Part shown: positions 1 to 9,418 of the stretch, piece by piece | How the letters are laid out: the number at the start of each line of letters is the position of its first letter | How positions within the stretch are numbered: the first letter of the stretch is position 1 | Assembly (NCBI RefSeq): GCF_000772105.1 | Contig: NZ_CP009354.1 | Coordinates: forward strand, 2,852,001-2,916,000 | Length of the DNA stretch: 64,000 nucleotides | Direction: 5' to 3' | From: Vibrio tubiashii ATCC 19109 | GTDB lineage: Bacteria > Pseudomonadota > Gammaproteobacteria > Enterobacterales > Vibrionaceae | Translations under genes and position numbers: made by a program | Notes under the pieces: generated by a model | What the model saw: the letters and a program-made list of their open reading frames with translations, nothing else | Database searches by the model: none | What the model was told of the DNA's origin: nothing

Positions 1-140
1 GCATCTTTGGCTCTTTCGACAACTAATTCTGGTGCGGTGAAGTCATATTCGATCCACTGATGATCGAAAGGTAGATGAGGCAACTCTATTTGAGTTGGGA
101 TCGTAGCACGATCTAAAAAAACAACAGTTGGCAGCGACAT
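1..140 (-). CDS. D-2-hydroxyacid dehydrogenase (glycerate dehydrogenase-like), N-terminal fragment
   Basis: Only the first 46 or so codons are in the window; the gene runs off the left edge. The reading frame starts at an ATG at 140-138 preceded by AGGAGA at good spacing. The visible N-terminus (MSLPTVVFLDRATIPTQ...) with the FLDRATI block and a later ELVVERAKDA segment resembles the start of NAD-dependent glycerate/2-hydroxyacid dehydrogenases of the HprA type. The Rossmann fold and catalytic residues lie outside the window, so the enzyme class is inferred from the N-terminus and from the recurrent position of such a gene downstream of rluA in vibrios. Confidence 0.6.
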   Translation of the reverse strand, partial: MSLPTVVFLDRATIPTQIELPHLPFDHQWIEYDFTAPELVVERAKD

Positions 141-177
141 AAGATCTCCTTGCGCTGCCGAATCTATTCTTGAATTA

Positions 178-915
178 TTATGGGCGTGGCAGCAATTTAT
201 AGTCTGGTAATTCTCGCACAAGTGAAAAATAATTGAAGATCATCGCTTCCGCTTCAAGATAGAAATCACACGGTACAAAGCGAGTTTGCAATAACTCAGT
301 TTCAGGATGATAAAAACTAAGTTCAGTTGCATGAAGTTCTAAGCGCGAAGAAAACTCAAAGGCCTCTCCTTGCGAATAAAACTCGTCACCGACGATCGGG
401 TAGCCCAATGCCTGCATATGTACCCGAAGTTGATGGGAGCGCCCCGTAACCGGTAGCAGCCTAACAATCGTGGTTTTCTCTTCGCGTTTGACCACCTGAT
501 ACAAAGTTTTTGATGGTTTGCCGTGTTCAAAGCAAACTTTCTGCCTTGGGCGGTTTTCCCAGTCGCAGATCAAAGGCAGGTCAACCTCTCCCTCTGGCTT
601 ATCAATATGACCCCAGACACGCGCGTAGTACACTTTATGCGTCAATCGATATTGAAACTGCTTCTTAAGCGAGCGTTCTGCCTCTTTATGTTTAGCCAAC
701 AGCATCAAGCCCGATGTATCCATATCAAGGCGATGTACCACTTGGATCTCAGGGTAGAGTTCCACTAAACGCGACCACAAACTATCGTAATGTTCTGCTA
801 AACGACCCGGCACAGACAAAAGCCCCGATGGTTTATTAGCCACCAAGATATGCTCATCTTCAAACACCACATCAACCCAAGGCTCTTGCGGCGGGTTGTA
901 TTCAGTCATTGCCAT
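178..915 (-). CDS. rluA: RluA, dual-specificity 23S rRNA/tRNA pseudouridine synthase
   Basis: 245 residues. RluA isomerises uridine to pseudouridine at 23S rRNA position 746 and at tRNA position 32 (family knowledge). The hallmark HRLDMDTSG is at residues 61-69, placing the catalytic Asp at D64, the same number as in E. coli RluA. VTGRSHQLRVHM and GDEFY later in the protein are also family blocks. No S4 domain precedes the catalytic domain, as expected for RluA rather than RluC or RluD. The protein is somewhat longer at the C-terminus than the E. coli enzyme. Start chosen at the ATG of MAMTEY, about 8 nt after GGA; a second ATG two codons on is possible. It follows rapA on the same strand, with a terminator between them. 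Confidence 0.93.
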   Translation of the reverse strand: MAMTEYNPPQEPWVDVVFEDEHILVANKPSGLLSVPGRLAEHYDSLWSRLVELYPEIQVVHRLDMDTSGLMLLAKHKEAERSLKKQFQYRLTHKVYYARVWGHIDKPEGEVDLPLICDWENRPRQKVCFEHGKPSKTLYQVVKREEKTTIVRLLPVTGRSHQLRVHMQALGYPIVGDEFYSQGEAFEFSSRLELHATELSFYHPETELLQTRFVPCDFYLEAEAMIFNYFSLVRELPDYKLLPRP

Positions 916-929
916 AATATCTATCCAAT

Positions 930-954
930 AAAAACCCAGCAGAATGCTGGGTTT
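930..954 (-). terminator. Rho-independent terminator after rapA
   Basis: Read on the minus strand: stem AAACCCAGCA / TGCTGGGTTT (945-954 with 932-941), loop of three bases, then a run of T. It sits between the rapA stop and the rluA start, so rluA is probably served by its own promoter or by read-through. Confidence 0.8.
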
Positions 955-977
955 AATACATACTTACTGTCTAATCA

Positions 978-3887
978 CTAATTATGACTAACAACTATCA
1001 TACGTAACGAATCCAACTGATACTGAGCTTGGCCGATGTAGCCCGTAAGCTCTTTAATTTGCCCATCAATCGCTTCAATCTCTTCGTCACGAATGTTTGG
1101 GTTAACCGCTTTCAAAGCTTGTAGACGCTCTAGCTCACTGTTCAAGCTTGCTTGCATCTCTTGCTGAGCCTGATTACGGATCGCATCAACTTTTTCAACA
1201 ATCAGCTTTTCGCCAGCTTCAACCAATTGGTGGACTTGTGCCTGAACCGAAGCGACTAGCTTAGTTGCGATATGACGACCCACTGGGCTTAGCTGACGGT
1301 TGAAGCTCTCGAACTCTACCTGTGAGGATAAGTCGTTACCTTTACCATCAAGCATAATGCGGATAGGTGTTGTCGGTAAGAAACGGCTAATACCACTGCG
1401 CTTAGGTGCCTGAGCATCAACTTTGTAGACAAGCTCTAACAGCATGGTACCAACAGGCAGTGCTTTGTTCTTAAGTAGAGAAACCGCCGTCGTCCCCACA
1501 CCTTCACTCATCAGTAAGTCGATGCCACCCTGAATCATCGGGTGCTCCCAGCTGATGAAGTTCATATCTTCACGCGATAGTGCTGTTTCGCGGTCAAAGG
1601 TAATGGTTGCACCTTCGTACGGTAAGCCAGGATAACTTGGCACTAACATATGCTCAGATGGCGTCACAACGAGCGCATTCTCACCTTTGTCATCTTGGTC
1701 TAAGCCAATCGTATCAAACAGGCTCAAAGCAAAAGTAACTAGGTTAGTATCACCATCGGTCGCTGCAATCTTATCGACAATCGCTTGTGCTTTTTCGCCG
1801 CCATTTGAGTGCATCTCAAGCAGACGGTCACGGCCTTGCTCAAGTTGCGCTTTAAGCTCTTTATTCAGCGCCGCAGATTCTGCAATAACTTCATTAAGAT
1901 CACTGGTATCACCGGATGCCAGCATCTCAATTAAACGCTCAGAGTACTTGTCGTAAACGGTACGTCCCGTTGGGCATGTTTCCGCAAATGCATTTAACCC
2001 CTCTTCGAACCAACGCGCTAAAATAGCCTGCGACGTCCCTTCTAAGTAAGGCACATGGATATCAATATCGCGGTTCTGACCAATACGGTCTAGGCGGCCA
2101 ATACGTTGCTCAAGCAAGTCAGGGTTAAAGGGTAAATCGAACATCACCAGTTGGTTAGCAAACTGGAAGTTACGACCTTCTGAACCGATTTCACTACAGA
2201 TAAGAACCTGTGCACCACCTTCTTCTTGTGCGAAGTAAGCTGCAGCTTTATCACGCTCAAGAATCGACATCCCTTCGTGGAAAACTGTCGCTCGAATGCC
2301 TTCACGTTCACGTAACGCTTGTTCAAGTTGCAATGCGGTACTTGCGCGAGAAGCGATCACCAAGATTTTCTCGCTACGCTTCTCTTTAATCTTCTCTAGC
2401 AGCCAGTTCACACGACTATCAAACTGCCACCAGCTTGCGTCATCCCCTTCAAACTCTTGGAAGATCTCCTCTGGATAAAGATTTTTTAAGGCGCGAGCTT
2501 CAGGACTAATCTTGCCACCAATCATGCCAGATACACGCATAGAGGTGGTGTACTGCTGTGGGATTGGCATAGGTAATAGATGAACGTTACGCTGCGGGAA
2601 TCCTTTGATTGCCGCACGTGTGTTCCTAAACAAAACGCGACCTGTGCCGTGACGATCCATCAGATTGTCGATCAATTCCTGACGCGCGGCCGCTTTGGCT
2701 TCTTCATCTGAATCGCTTTCAATGATGCGAAACAGCGGCTCTACATCCTGCTCTGAAAGGAGCTCTGTAATTTGGTTCTTGGCTTGATTCTCTAGTAATT
2801 GACCTGAGAACAAGGCACTCACTGAATCGGCGACTGGTGCGTATTGCTCTTCTTCTTTAACAAACTCTTGGTAATCAAAGAAACGGTCTGAGTCTAATAG
2901 ACGTAGACGGGCAAAGTGACTTTCACGACCTAGCTGCTCTGGTGTTGCGGTTAGCAGTAAAACACCTGGAGTACGCTCAGCTAATCCTTCGACCACTTGG
3001 TATTCACGACTAGGCTGTTCTGGGCTCCATTCAAGGTGATGAGCTTCATCTACGACAAGGAGATCCCACTCACCTTCTAAAGCTTGCTCAAAACGCTTAC
3101 GACTCTTACGTAGGAAATCAAGGGAACACAGCACATATTGCTGAGTATCAAAAGGGTTGTCAGAGTCAGCAAATGCTTCGATACAACGTTCTTCATCAAA
3201 GATAGAGAAATGCAGGTTAAATCGACGCATCATCTCAACTAGCCATTGGTGCTGTAGTGTTTCTGGTACCACGATTAGGATACGTTCAGCACGACCTGCC
3301 AGCACTTGCTGGTGAATGATCATCCCCGCTTCGATGGTTTTTCCTAGGCCTACTTCGTCGGCTAATAGAACGCGAGGCGCATGACGGCGACCGACTTCAT
3401 GAGCAATATAAAGCTGATGAGGAATTAAGCCTGCACGCATACCACACAAGCCACGCATTGGGCTTCTGTGCTGTTCATATTGGTTCATCAATGCACGATA
3501 ACGCAGCACAAAGTTGTCCATGCGGTCGATCTGACCTGCATACAGTTTATCTTGTGGCTTGTTAAAACGAATCTGGTTGCTCAGCATAATTTCACGCAGA
3601 ATTACACCTTCTTCACCGCTGTCTTCGCGTACACCAACATAGCTAAATAGCCCTTGGTCTTCGACCACTTGCTCAACTTTAAGAGACCATCCTTCTTGGC
3701 TATCAATTACATCGCCAACATTAAAGGTTACTCTGGTTACGGGCGCCTCATTTCGAGCGTAAACTCGGTTCTCTTCAGAAGCTGCAAACATTAGTGTCAC
3801 AGTACGAGCATCCAATGCTACAACGGTTCCTAAACCTAGGTCGCTTTCCGTATCGCTGATCCAGCGCTGGCCCAAAGCAAATGTCAT
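978..3887 (-). CDS. rapA: RapA, RNA polymerase-associated Swi2/Snf2 ATPase
   Basis: 969 residues, the usual length of RapA (HepA). It binds core RNA polymerase and uses ATP to promote polymerase recycling. Visible: N-terminal tandem Tudor-like region (about 1-110), Walker A GLGKT at 180-184, DEAH box at 280-283, ATP-binding lobe 1, then the second helicase lobe with the EGRNFQ and [11 protein letters not shown] blocks, followed by the long RapA-specific C-terminal region ending in a coiled-coil-like helix. The start ATG is preceded by GAGGTAG. The divergent neighbour is the PIN-PhoH gene across a 475-base gap. Confidence 0.97.
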   Translation of the reverse strand: MTFALGQRWISDTESDLGLGTVVALDARTVTLMFAASEENRVYARNEAPVTRVTFNVGDVIDSQEGWSLKVEQVVEDQGLFSYVGVREDSGEEGVILREIMLSNQIRFNKPQDKLYAGQIDRMDNFVLRYRALMNQYEQHRSPMRGLCGMRAGLIPHQLYIAHEVGRRHAPRVLLADEVGLGKTIEAGMIIHQQVLAGRAERILIVVPETLQHQWLVEMMRRFNLHFSIFDEERCIEAFADSDNPFDTQQYVLCSLDFLRKSRKRFEQALEGEWDLLVVDEAHHLEWSPEQPSREYQVVEGLAERTPGVLLLTATPEQLGRESHFARLRLLDSDRFFDYQEFVKEEEQYAPVADSVSALFSGQLLENQAKNQITELLSEQDVEPLFRIIESDSDEEAKAAARQELIDNLMDRHGTGRVLFRNTRAAIKGFPQRNVHLLPMPIPQQYTTSMRVSGMIGGKISPEARALKNLYPEEIFQEFEGDDASWWQFDSRVNWLLEKIKEKRSEKILVIASRASTALQLEQALREREGIRATVFHEGMSILERDKAAAYFAQEEGGAQVLICSEIGSEGRNFQFANQLVMFDLPFNPDLLEQRIGRLDRIGQNRDIDIHVPYLEGTSQAILARWFEEGLNAFAETCPTGRTVYDKYSERLIEMLASGDTSDLNEVIAESAALNKELKAQLEQGRDRLLEMHSNGGEKAQAIVDKIAATDGDTNLVTFALSLFDTIGLDQDDKGENALVVTPSEHMLVPSYPGLPYEGATITFDRETALSREDMNFISWEHPMIQGGIDLLMSEGVGTTAVSLLKNKALPVGTMLLELVYKVDAQAPKRSGISRFLPTTPIRIMLDGKGNDLSSQVEFESFNRQLSPVGRHIATKLVASVQAQVHQLVEAGEKLIVEKVDAIRNQAQQEMQASLNSELERLQALKAVNPNIRDEEIEAIDGQIKELTGYIGQAQYQLDSLRMIVVSHN

Positions 3888-4362
3888 GAATCGACTACCT
3901 CATCTATTAATTCAAAAATGGGTCTATTTATTTTAGTAACTCTTACGCAACTTGAAAGGCAACTGACGAGGAAACAAAGGTGTCAGCCGTTGCGCGGAAA
4001 AAGGTCGCTAATCTTACTCGAAGCTGTGACATTGGTCACGTACAAAGGCCTCAAAAACCAACAATTTTTTGTCCAACATGAGGATGACATCAAAGTGTAA
4101 GAAATCAGTGGCACTTCTAAACAAGAGTGTTGAAAAACGTGCTTATACTTATTGATGAAAGTGCATCATTTAGCGTCAAGTTTCTGGCTGGCACGAGAGA
4201 TGCATTTGATAGGATGACGATCAACACGGGTTTGCAGTTTTTGTAGTCAAACCATCAGCGTACTCTGATTGCCAGGCTACATTACTGCAAGCAACCGCAG
4301 GTAGACCACTTCATGCAAAAGTATGAGGGGTAAGCAAGCCGCAGCGCGGCAAGGAGACGCTT
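3888..4362. other. Divergent intergenic region rapA / phoH
   Basis: 475 bases with no convincing gene. It contains a candidate CRP site (4025-4040), a stem GGTTTG / CAAACC around 4228-4254, and a perfect small hairpin GCCGC-AGC-GCGGC (4338-4350) ending directly at the AAGGAG ribosome binding site of the phoH gene. A 60-codon open frame on the plus strand (3918-4100) has no recognisable features and is treated as chance. Confidence 0.6.
4025..4040. promoter_or_regulatory. Candidate CRP-binding site
   Basis: TGTGA-N6-TCACG matches the CRP consensus TGTGA-N6-TCACA at 9 of 10 positions. It lies 137 bases upstream of the rapA start and about 320 upstream of phoH. No mapped promoter is known here, so which gene it would serve is open. 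Confidence 0.45.
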
Positions 4363-5739
4363 ATGGGTGACACAGACCGGAAGCTTTTTGTCCTAGACAC
4401 CAATATTCTGCTACACGAACCACTAGCCATCTACTCATTTCAAGAACACGATGTAGTCATCCCGATGACTGTCCTCGAAGAGCTCGACAGGATTAAAGAC
4501 AGTAAACGCGACGTTGCTCGTGATGCCCGTGTGGCAATACGTGCACTCGAAGCCATGTTTAAAGACGCCACGCCAGACGAGATTTCGGAAGGCATTCCTA
4601 TCAACAAAGACAAAGAGGCCACTGGTCATATCGCGATTTTGGCTGACTTTGAACTGCAAGAAACCGTTAAAGCCTTTGCCGATAAAGCCGGTGACAATCG
4701 CATTCTTAACGGAGTGCTATACCTACAAAATAAACGCGCTCCGCGTGAAGTCATTTTGGTCACCAAAGACATCAATATGCGCCTGCGCGCCAAAGGCGCA
4801 GGGGTGCGTTTTGTCGAAGATTATCGTACCGACCAACTGATTGATGATGTTCAGTATCTCACCAAGGGCTTTCAACAGATCGAAGGTGAGTTCTGGAGCA
4901 ACATTGACAATGTAGAGAGCAAGAATCTCGCAGGCCGCACCTATCACACCTTAGATAGAGCCCCGTTCGAGCCCACTTATATCAATCAATATGTCATTGA
5001 TGAAGAGAGTGATTTTGCCGGACGAGTTGAAGAGATCGAAGCGGATAAAATCACTATCAAGGATCTTAGCCGTGAACGCATGATGCATCGCCGAGCTTGG
5101 GATATCACACCGAAAAATATCTACCAAGGCATGGCTCTGGATGCTCTGCTCGATCCCGATATCGACTTGGTGATCTTAACTGGTGCCGCTGGTAGTGGTA
5201 AGACCCTACTGGCTATGGCCTCTGCCCTAGAGCAAACCATAGAGAAAGGCATCTTTGATAAGATCATTGTTACCCGCAACACGCCTGATATTGGTGAAGC
5301 GATAGGTTTCTTACCCGGCAGTGAAGAGGAAAAAATGATGCCTTGGCTGGCGGCGGTGACCGATACCTTAGAGGCGCTGCATAAGAATGATCATTGTACT
5401 GAAGGCTCGCTTAAGTATATCTGCGATAAAGCCAATATTCAGTTTAAGTCGATCAATTTTATGCGCGGACGCTCGATCCAAAATGCCTTTGTTCTGCTCG
5501 ATGAATGTCAAAACCTCACTGCATCACAGATCAAAACCATCATCACTCGCTGTGGTGAAGGTACCAAGATCGTCTGCTCAGGTAACTTGGCTCAGATAGA
5601 TTCACATTACCTAACCCCTGTGACATCGGGTCTGACTTACATGGTCGAACGCTTCAAAAACTTTGAAGGCAGTGCCAACATTCACCTTAACGGTGTGGTT
5701 CGCAGTCGCTTAGCAGAGTTTGCCGAAGAGAATTTATAA
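4363..5739 (+). CDS. PhoH-family ATPase with N-terminal PIN domain
   Basis: 458 residues with two domains. The N-terminal PIN nuclease-like domain (about 7-155) has LDTNILLHEP with D12, acidic residues near E40, and VTKDINMRLRAKGAG with D136. The C-terminal PhoH-type P-loop domain has GAAGSGKT at 274-281 and a Walker B-like VLLDECQN. PIN-PhoH proteins of mycobacteria are RNA-unwinding and cleaving enzymes (family knowledge); the role in vibrios is not established. ATG start with AAGGAG 6 nt upstream, directly preceded by a small GC hairpin. Terminator follows at 5747. Confidence 0.88.
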   Translation: MGDTDRKLFVLDTNILLHEPLAIYSFQEHDVVIPMTVLEELDRIKDSKRDVARDARVAIRALEAMFKDATPDEISEGIPINKDKEATGHIAILADFELQETVKAFADKAGDNRILNGVLYLQNKRAPREVILVTKDINMRLRAKGAGVRFVEDYRTDQLIDDVQYLTKGFQQIEGEFWSNIDNVESKNLAGRTYHTLDRAPFEPTYINQYVIDEESDFAGRVEEIEADKITIKDLSRERMMHRRAWDITPKNIYQGMALDALLDPDIDLVILTGAAGSGKTLLAMASALEQTIEKGIFDKIIVTRNTPDIGEAIGFLPGSEEEKMMPWLAAVTDTLEALHKNDHCTEGSLKYICDKANIQFKSINFMRGRSIQNAFVLLDECQNLTASQIKTIITRCGEGTKIVCSGNLAQIDSHYLTPVTSGLTYMVERFKNFEGSANIHLNGVVRSRLAEFAEENL

Positions 5740-5746
5740 TCACATT

Positions 5747-5778
5747 TGCCGAGATATAATTCATATCTCGGCACTTTA
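5747..5778 (+). terminator. Terminator after the PIN-PhoH gene
   Basis: Perfect 11-bp stem TGCCGAGATAT / ATATCTCGGCA (5747-5757 with 5763-5773), five-base loop, followed by CTTTATT. Confidence 0.8.
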
Positions 5779-5833
5779 TTAAAATAATTATTCACAAATG
5801 ATAGTTAAATATGATTAACTAAGGCCATAATAA

Positions 5834-5847
5834 TGAATGAACATTCA
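5834..5847. promoter_or_regulatory. ARG box (ArgR operator) of argF
   Basis: TGAATGAACATTCA matches the ArgR half-site pair TGAAT-N4-ATTCA perfectly. It ends 11 bases before the argF ATG, so ArgR bound here would cover the likely transcription start and the leader. A half-site AATTATTCA at 5786-5794 may belong to a second, poorer box. The predicted regulator gene argR is in this window. Confidence 0.8.
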
Positions 5848-5858
5848 AGGACTGGAGC

Positions 5859-6863
5859 ATGGCCTTTAATCTACGTAACCGAAACTTCCTTAAGCTACTC
5901 GATTTCTCCCCTAAAGAGATCCAGTTTTTACTCGATCTATCGGCTGACTTAAAAAAGGCCAAATACGCTGGGACTGAGCAAAAGAAACTGGTCGGCAAAA
6001 ACATCGCTTTGATCTTCGAGAAAGCCTCTACACGTACGCGCTGTGCTTTTGAGGTCGCGGCATTTGATCAAGGTGCACAGGTCTCTTATATCGGCCCATC
6101 GGGTTCTCAGATCGGACATAAAGAGTCAATGAAAGACACTGCGCGTGTATTAGGTCGTATGTACGATGGAATAGAGTATCGCGGCTTCGGCCAGCCAATC
6201 GTTGAAGAACTTGGCGCTCATGCAGGCGTACCCGTATGGAATGGCCTCACTGATGAATTCCACCCAACTCAGATCCTAGCGGATTTCCTCACTATGCTTG
6301 AGCACGGTCGTGGCAAGCAACTGCATGAGATTAAATTCGCCTACTTAGGTGATGCGCGCAATAACATGGGCAACTCCTTGTTAGTTGGCGCCGCTAAGAT
6401 GGGAATGGACATTCGCCTCGTCGCACCGAAAGATTTCTGGCCAGAGCAAGAGTTGGTTGTCACCTGCCAAGAGATTGCCCAGCATACTGGCGCTAAAATC
6501 ACTCTTACTGAAAATGTCGAAGAAGGCGTCAAAGGTTGTGATTACCTCTATACCGATGTTTGGGTCTCAATGGGCGAAGCGCCGGAAGCTTGGGATGAGC
6601 GTGTCGCCAAAATGACCCCTTATCAAGTCAACATGGATGTGATTGCAAAGACAGGTAACCCTCAAGTGAAATTCATGCACTGCTTACCTGCCTTCCACAA
6701 TGACGAGACCGTCATAGGTAAACAGGTCGCGGATAAATACGGCATGAATGGCTTAGAAGTTAGCGAAGAGGTGTTTGAGTCAGAGCACTCTATTGTTTTC
6801 GATGAGGCAGAGAATCGTATGCATACGATTAAAGCTGTGATGGTTGCCACACTTGGTGCTTAA
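5859..6863 (+). CDS. argF: Ornithine carbamoyltransferase
   Basis: 334 residues, same as E. coli ArgF/ArgI. It makes citrulline from ornithine and carbamoyl phosphate. The carbamoyl phosphate motif STRTR is at 57-61, the HPTQ motif is in the FHPTQILAD segment, and HCLP is near 272-275 with the ornithine-binding region following. AAGGA precedes the ATG. An ARG box lies immediately upstream, which predicts repression by ArgR with arginine. The next genes, pyrBI, use the same carbamoyl phosphate pool. Confidence 0.97.
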   Translation: MAFNLRNRNFLKLLDFSPKEIQFLLDLSADLKKAKYAGTEQKKLVGKNIALIFEKASTRTRCAFEVAAFDQGAQVSYIGPSGSQIGHKESMKDTARVLGRMYDGIEYRGFGQPIVEELGAHAGVPVWNGLTDEFHPTQILADFLTMLEHGRGKQLHEIKFAYLGDARNNMGNSLLVGAAKMGMDIRLVAPKDFWPEQELVVTCQEIAQHTGAKITLTENVEEGVKGCDYLYTDVWVSMGEAPEAWDERVAKMTPYQVNMDVIAKTGNPQVKFMHCLPAFHNDETVIGKQVADKYGMNGLEVSEEVFESEHSIVFDEAENRMHTIKAVMVATLGA

Positions 6864-6903
6864 GAGGCCGAGCTAAACGACACTAAAACCCTCGATGTAA
6901 TCG

Positions 6904-6945
6904 CTTGCGTTAACAAATCTTCAGCGTATAATGCTCGGCAATTTG
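6904..6945 (+). promoter_or_regulatory. pyrBI promoter with UTP-sensitive initial transcribed sequence
   Basis: The -10 box TATAAT is at 6927-6932. A weak -35 lies near 6904-6909. The likely start is the AATTTG at 6940-6945, 7 bases after the -10. This spacing and AATTTG start reproduce the E. coli pyrBI promoter, where UTP excess causes reiterative U addition at the three T residues and abortive release (established for E. coli; inferred here). Confidence 0.75.
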
Positions 6946-6964
6946 TCTGGAGGTAGTAAAAACA

Positions 6965-7057
6965 ATGCCACGTAATTCGTGCTCTACAAAGCGTCTTACA
7001 CTGGGTAAGCCAACGTGCTTATCTGGGCTGTTTTTTTCTATTTCCACCGATTTCTAA
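6965..7057 (+). CDS. pyrL: pyrBI leader peptide
   Basis: 30-codon leader starting MPRNSCSTKR and ending in ...GLFFSISTDF. GGAGG lies 11 bases before the ATG. The reading frame runs through a T7 tract (the UTP-sensitive pause) and its TAA overlaps the first bases of the attenuator stem. In the E. coli model a ribosome translating close behind a polymerase paused for lack of UTP blocks terminator formation. The peptide sequence itself is not conserved with E. coli PyrL, but the FF-encoding T tract and the geometry are. Confidence 0.85.
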   Translation: MPRNSCSTKRLTLGKPTCLSGLFFSISTDF

Positions 7058-7084
7058 AGCCTCCCGTAATGGGGGGCTTTTTTG
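7056..7084 (+). terminator. pyrBI attenuator
   Basis: Stem AAAGCCTCCC / GGGGGGCTTT (7056-7065 with 7071-7080, one G-U pair), loop GTAAT, then TTTTTT-rich run. It begins inside the pyrL stop codon and ends about 30 bases before pyrB. Confidence 0.9.
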
Positions 7085-7114
7085 TGCCTAAAATTCATGA
7101 CTGGGAAGATGATT

Positions 7115-8044
7115 ATGACAAACACGCTTTATAACAAGCATATTATCTCAATTCCTGAGCTTTCTCGTGAAGAGCTGGAATTGATTGTCAAAACGGCGGG
7201 AGAATTAAAAGCAAATCCGCAGCCAGAGCTGATTAAAAACAAGGTCGTTGCAAGCTGCTTCTTTGAGCCATCTACCCGTACCCGTTTATCTTTCGAAACT
7301 GCGATTCAACGCATCGGTGGTGATGTGATTGGCTTCGACAACGGCGGCAACACTTCTCTGGCGAAGAAAGGGGAAACGCTCGCAGACTCAGTACAAGTTA
7401 TCTCATCTTATGTTGATGCATTTGTAATGCGCCACCCTCAAGAAGGTGCTGCTCGACTGGCATCTGAGTTCTCTAATGGTGTGCCAGTAATCAATGGTGG
7501 CGATGGCGCTAACCAGCACCCAACCCAAACGCTACTCGACTTATTCTCTATCGCAGAAACGCAAGGTCGTCTTGATAACCTCAATGTTGCTTTCGTTGGT
7601 GACCTGAAATATGGCCGCACTGTTCACTCTCTGACTCAGGCGTTGGCGAAATTTAATAATGTTCGCTTCTTCTTTATCGCGCCAGAAGCACTCGCAATGC
7701 CAGATTACATTTGTGAAGAGCTAGATGAGTCTGGTATCGAATACAGCCTACACACGGATATGGAGAGTGTGATTCCACAACTAGACGTACTGTATATGAC
7801 TCGCGTCCAAAAAGAGCGCTTCGACGAATCTGAGTATGCGCATATTAAGTCTGCGTACATTCTAAATGCCGCTCTACTAAAAGATGCGCGTGAGAACTTG
7901 AAAGTCCTTCACCCACTACCACGTGTTGACGAAATTACGGTTGATGTCGATAAAACACCACACGCTTACTACTTTGAACAAGCAGAGAATGGCGTTTATG
8001 CACGTCAAGCTCTACTCGCCCTTGTCCTAAACGAAACACTGTAA
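7115..8044 (+). CDS. pyrB: Aspartate carbamoyltransferase catalytic chain
   Basis: 309 residues, close to E. coli PyrB. It forms N-carbamoyl-aspartate from aspartate and carbamoyl phosphate, the committed step of pyrimidine synthesis, as trimers held by PyrI dimers. Motif STRTR is at 53-57 and HPLPR near the C-terminus. Start chosen at the ATG of MTNTLYNKH because it fits the family N-terminus and GGGAAG lies 6 nt upstream; the open frame extends further upstream into the attenuator. PyrI follows after 14 bases. Confidence 0.97.
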   Translation: MTNTLYNKHIISIPELSREELELIVKTAGELKANPQPELIKNKVVASCFFEPSTRTRLSFETAIQRIGGDVIGFDNGGNTSLAKKGETLADSVQVISSYVDAFVMRHPQEGAARLASEFSNGVPVINGGDGANQHPTQTLLDLFSIAETQGRLDNLNVAFVGDLKYGRTVHSLTQALAKFNNVRFFFIAPEALAMPDYICEELDESGIEYSLHTDMESVIPQLDVLYMTRVQKERFDESEYAHIKSAYILNAALLKDARENLKVLHPLPRVDEITVDVDKTPHAYYFEQAENGVYARQALLALVLNETL

Positions 8045-8058
8045 TCGAGGTAATCACT

Positions 8059-8520
8059 ATGACTAAAGAAACTCAATTGCAGGTTGAAGCAATTAAAAAC
8101 GGCACTGTTATCGACCACATCCCTGCACAGATTGGTATCAAGGTGCTTAAGCTGTTCTCAATGCATAAATCGCAGCAGCGTGTCACTGTTGGTCTGAACC
8201 TGCCTTCATCAGCACTGGGACACAAAGATCTACTTAAGATTGAAAACGTGTTTATTAGCGAAGAGCAAGCGAGCAAACTAGCCCTGTATGCCCCGCATGC
8301 AACGGTCAATCAGATCGAAGATTACCAAGTGGTAAAGAAACTGCCTCTTGAGTTACCAGAGCAAGTTAACAACGTGTTTGAATGTCCAAACACCAACTGT
8401 ATTACTCACGGTGAGCCGGTAGAAAGCAGCTTTAAGGTGTTTGAGAAGAAAGAAGATATTCGTTTGAAATGTAAATACTGCGAGAAAGTCTTCTCACGTG
8501 AAATCGTCACTGAGCGTTAA
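8059..8520 (+). CDS. pyrI: Aspartate carbamoyltransferase regulatory chain
   Basis: 153 residues. It binds ATP/CTP and transmits allosteric control to PyrB. The four zinc ligands C109, C114, C138 and C141 fall at the same numbers as in E. coli PyrI. The N-terminal allosteric domain carries the IDHIPAQIG block. Co-transcribed with pyrB; GAGG precedes the ATG and a strong terminator follows. Confidence 0.97.
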   Translation: MTKETQLQVEAIKNGTVIDHIPAQIGIKVLKLFSMHKSQQRVTVGLNLPSSALGHKDLLKIENVFISEEQASKLALYAPHATVNQIEDYQVVKKLPLELPEQVNNVFECPNTNCITHGEPVESSFKVFEKKEDIRLKCKYCEKVFSREIVTER

Positions 8521-8556
8521 ACTAACTCGAGTTACTCAATAAGCATAAATTAACTC

Positions 8557-8585
8557 TCCTCGCTCGATTCGGGCGAGGATTTTTA
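8557..8585 (+). terminator. Terminator of pyrBI
   Basis: Stem TCCTCGC / GCGAGGA (8557-8563 with 8573-8579) followed by TTTTTA. Confidence 0.85.
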
Positions 8586-8660
8586 CTTTACCCAACCGCT
8601 ATTTCGCGGCACACTGAATCCCCTAAATTCTGTTCACCCCTTAATAGATGGAACATAATA

Positions 8661-9050
8661 ATGACTAAAGTACTTCACACAGAATCAGCTCCAGCAGCAA
8701 TCGGCCCATACGTACAAGGTGTTGACCTAGGCAACATGGTACTGACTTCTGGCCAAATCCCAGTAAACCCAGCTACTGGTGAAGTATCTGCAGATATCGC
8801 AGAGCAAGCACGTCAATCTCTAGACAACGTGAAAGCAGTCGTAGAAGCGTCTGGCCTGTCTGTTACAGATATCGTAAAAATGACGGTTTTCGTTAAAGAC
8901 CTAAACGACTTCGGTACTGTAAACGAAGTTTACGGCAAATTCTTTGATGAGCACAATGTGGCAAACTACCCAGCACGTTCATGTGTTGAAGTCGCTCGTC
9001 TACCTAAAGATGTGGGTATCGAAATCGAAGCGATTGCAGTACGCAAATAA
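8661..9050 (+). CDS. ridA: RidA, enamine/imine deaminase
   Basis: 129 residues, RidA (YjgF/YER057c/UK114) family. It hydrolyses reactive 2-aminoacrylate and other imines released by PLP enzymes. The active-site Arg lies in YPARSCVEV (R106, equivalent to Salmonella R105) and the acidic partner in GIEIEAIA. The position after pyrBI is the one that gave this family its E. coli name (yjgF next to pyrBI). It has its own upstream gap after the pyrI terminator and its own strong terminator. Confidence 0.95.
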   Translation: MTKVLHTESAPAAIGPYVQGVDLGNMVLTSGQIPVNPATGEVSADIAEQARQSLDNVKAVVEASGLSVTDIVKMTVFVKDLNDFGTVNEVYGKFFDEHNVANYPARSCVEVARLPKDVGIEIEAIAVRK

Positions 9051-9067
9051 GCTTTCGCTATAGATTG

Positions 9068-9096
9068 AAAAAGCGAGCTGACTAGCTCGCTTTTTT
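9068..9096. terminator. Bidirectional terminator, ridA / small protein
   Basis: Perfect 12-bp stem AAAAAGCGAGCT / AGCTCGCTTTTT (9068-9079 with 9084-9095), loop GACT. It has a T run on both strands, so it can end ridA and the convergent gene at 9113. Confidence 0.9.
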
Positions 9097-9112
9097 GATG
9101 GTGCTTTCAGCG

Positions 9113-9304
9113 CTAGTAGTACTTGTCGCACCCCTGATGAAGTTGAGGGTCTTCCATCAAATCCTTGATATCTACCTCGAATTTTTGGTGAGAATTCCGC
9201 TCTTCAATCACCACGGCTCCATGTTCCTGATCGACTTCAAGAACAGTTCCGATCCCTTGCTGACACTCAACCAGCATGCCTTTCTCGATTTGACTGATCT
9301 CCAT
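9113..9304 (-). CDS. Small conserved-looking protein of unknown function
   Basis: 63 residues with no signal peptide or membrane segment. The sequence is polar with alternating hydrophobics (MLVECQQGIGTVLEVDQEHG then AVVIEERN), suggesting a small beta-barrel such as KOW/SH3-like folds, but I cannot assign a family. AAGGAG sits 7 nt before the ATG and the shared terminator at 9068 follows, both supporting a real gene. It lies downstream of mdh but is separated from it by the mdh terminator. Confidence 0.7.
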   Translation of the reverse strand: MEISQIEKGMLVECQQGIGTVLEVDQEHGAVVIEERNSHQKFEVDIKDLMEDPQLHQGCDKYY

Positions 9305-9370
9305 TGCGCACTCCTTGGCTAGAATCTATTGCCTCTCATTAAGTGTACATCTCGATGGGCAAAAAGGATC

Positions 9371-9399
9371 AAAAAAGCCGACTTAGAAAAGTCGGCTTT
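9371..9399 (-). terminator. Terminator of mdh
   Basis: Minus-strand stem AAAGCCGACTT / AAGTCGGCTTT (9389-9399 with 9374-9384) followed by six T. Confidence 0.88.
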
Positions 9400-9418
9400 C
9401 AATTAAGCTTGGGTTTGA

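Noticed and set aside
1687-1956. Long antisense open frames inside rapA, argF, lysC, uvrA and others
   Set aside because: They are shadow frames on the opposite strand of well-identified genes with no independent start signals.
3918-4100. 60-codon plus-strand frame between rapA and phoH
   Set aside because: No ribosome site, no family resemblance, and it spans the candidate CRP site; treated as chance.
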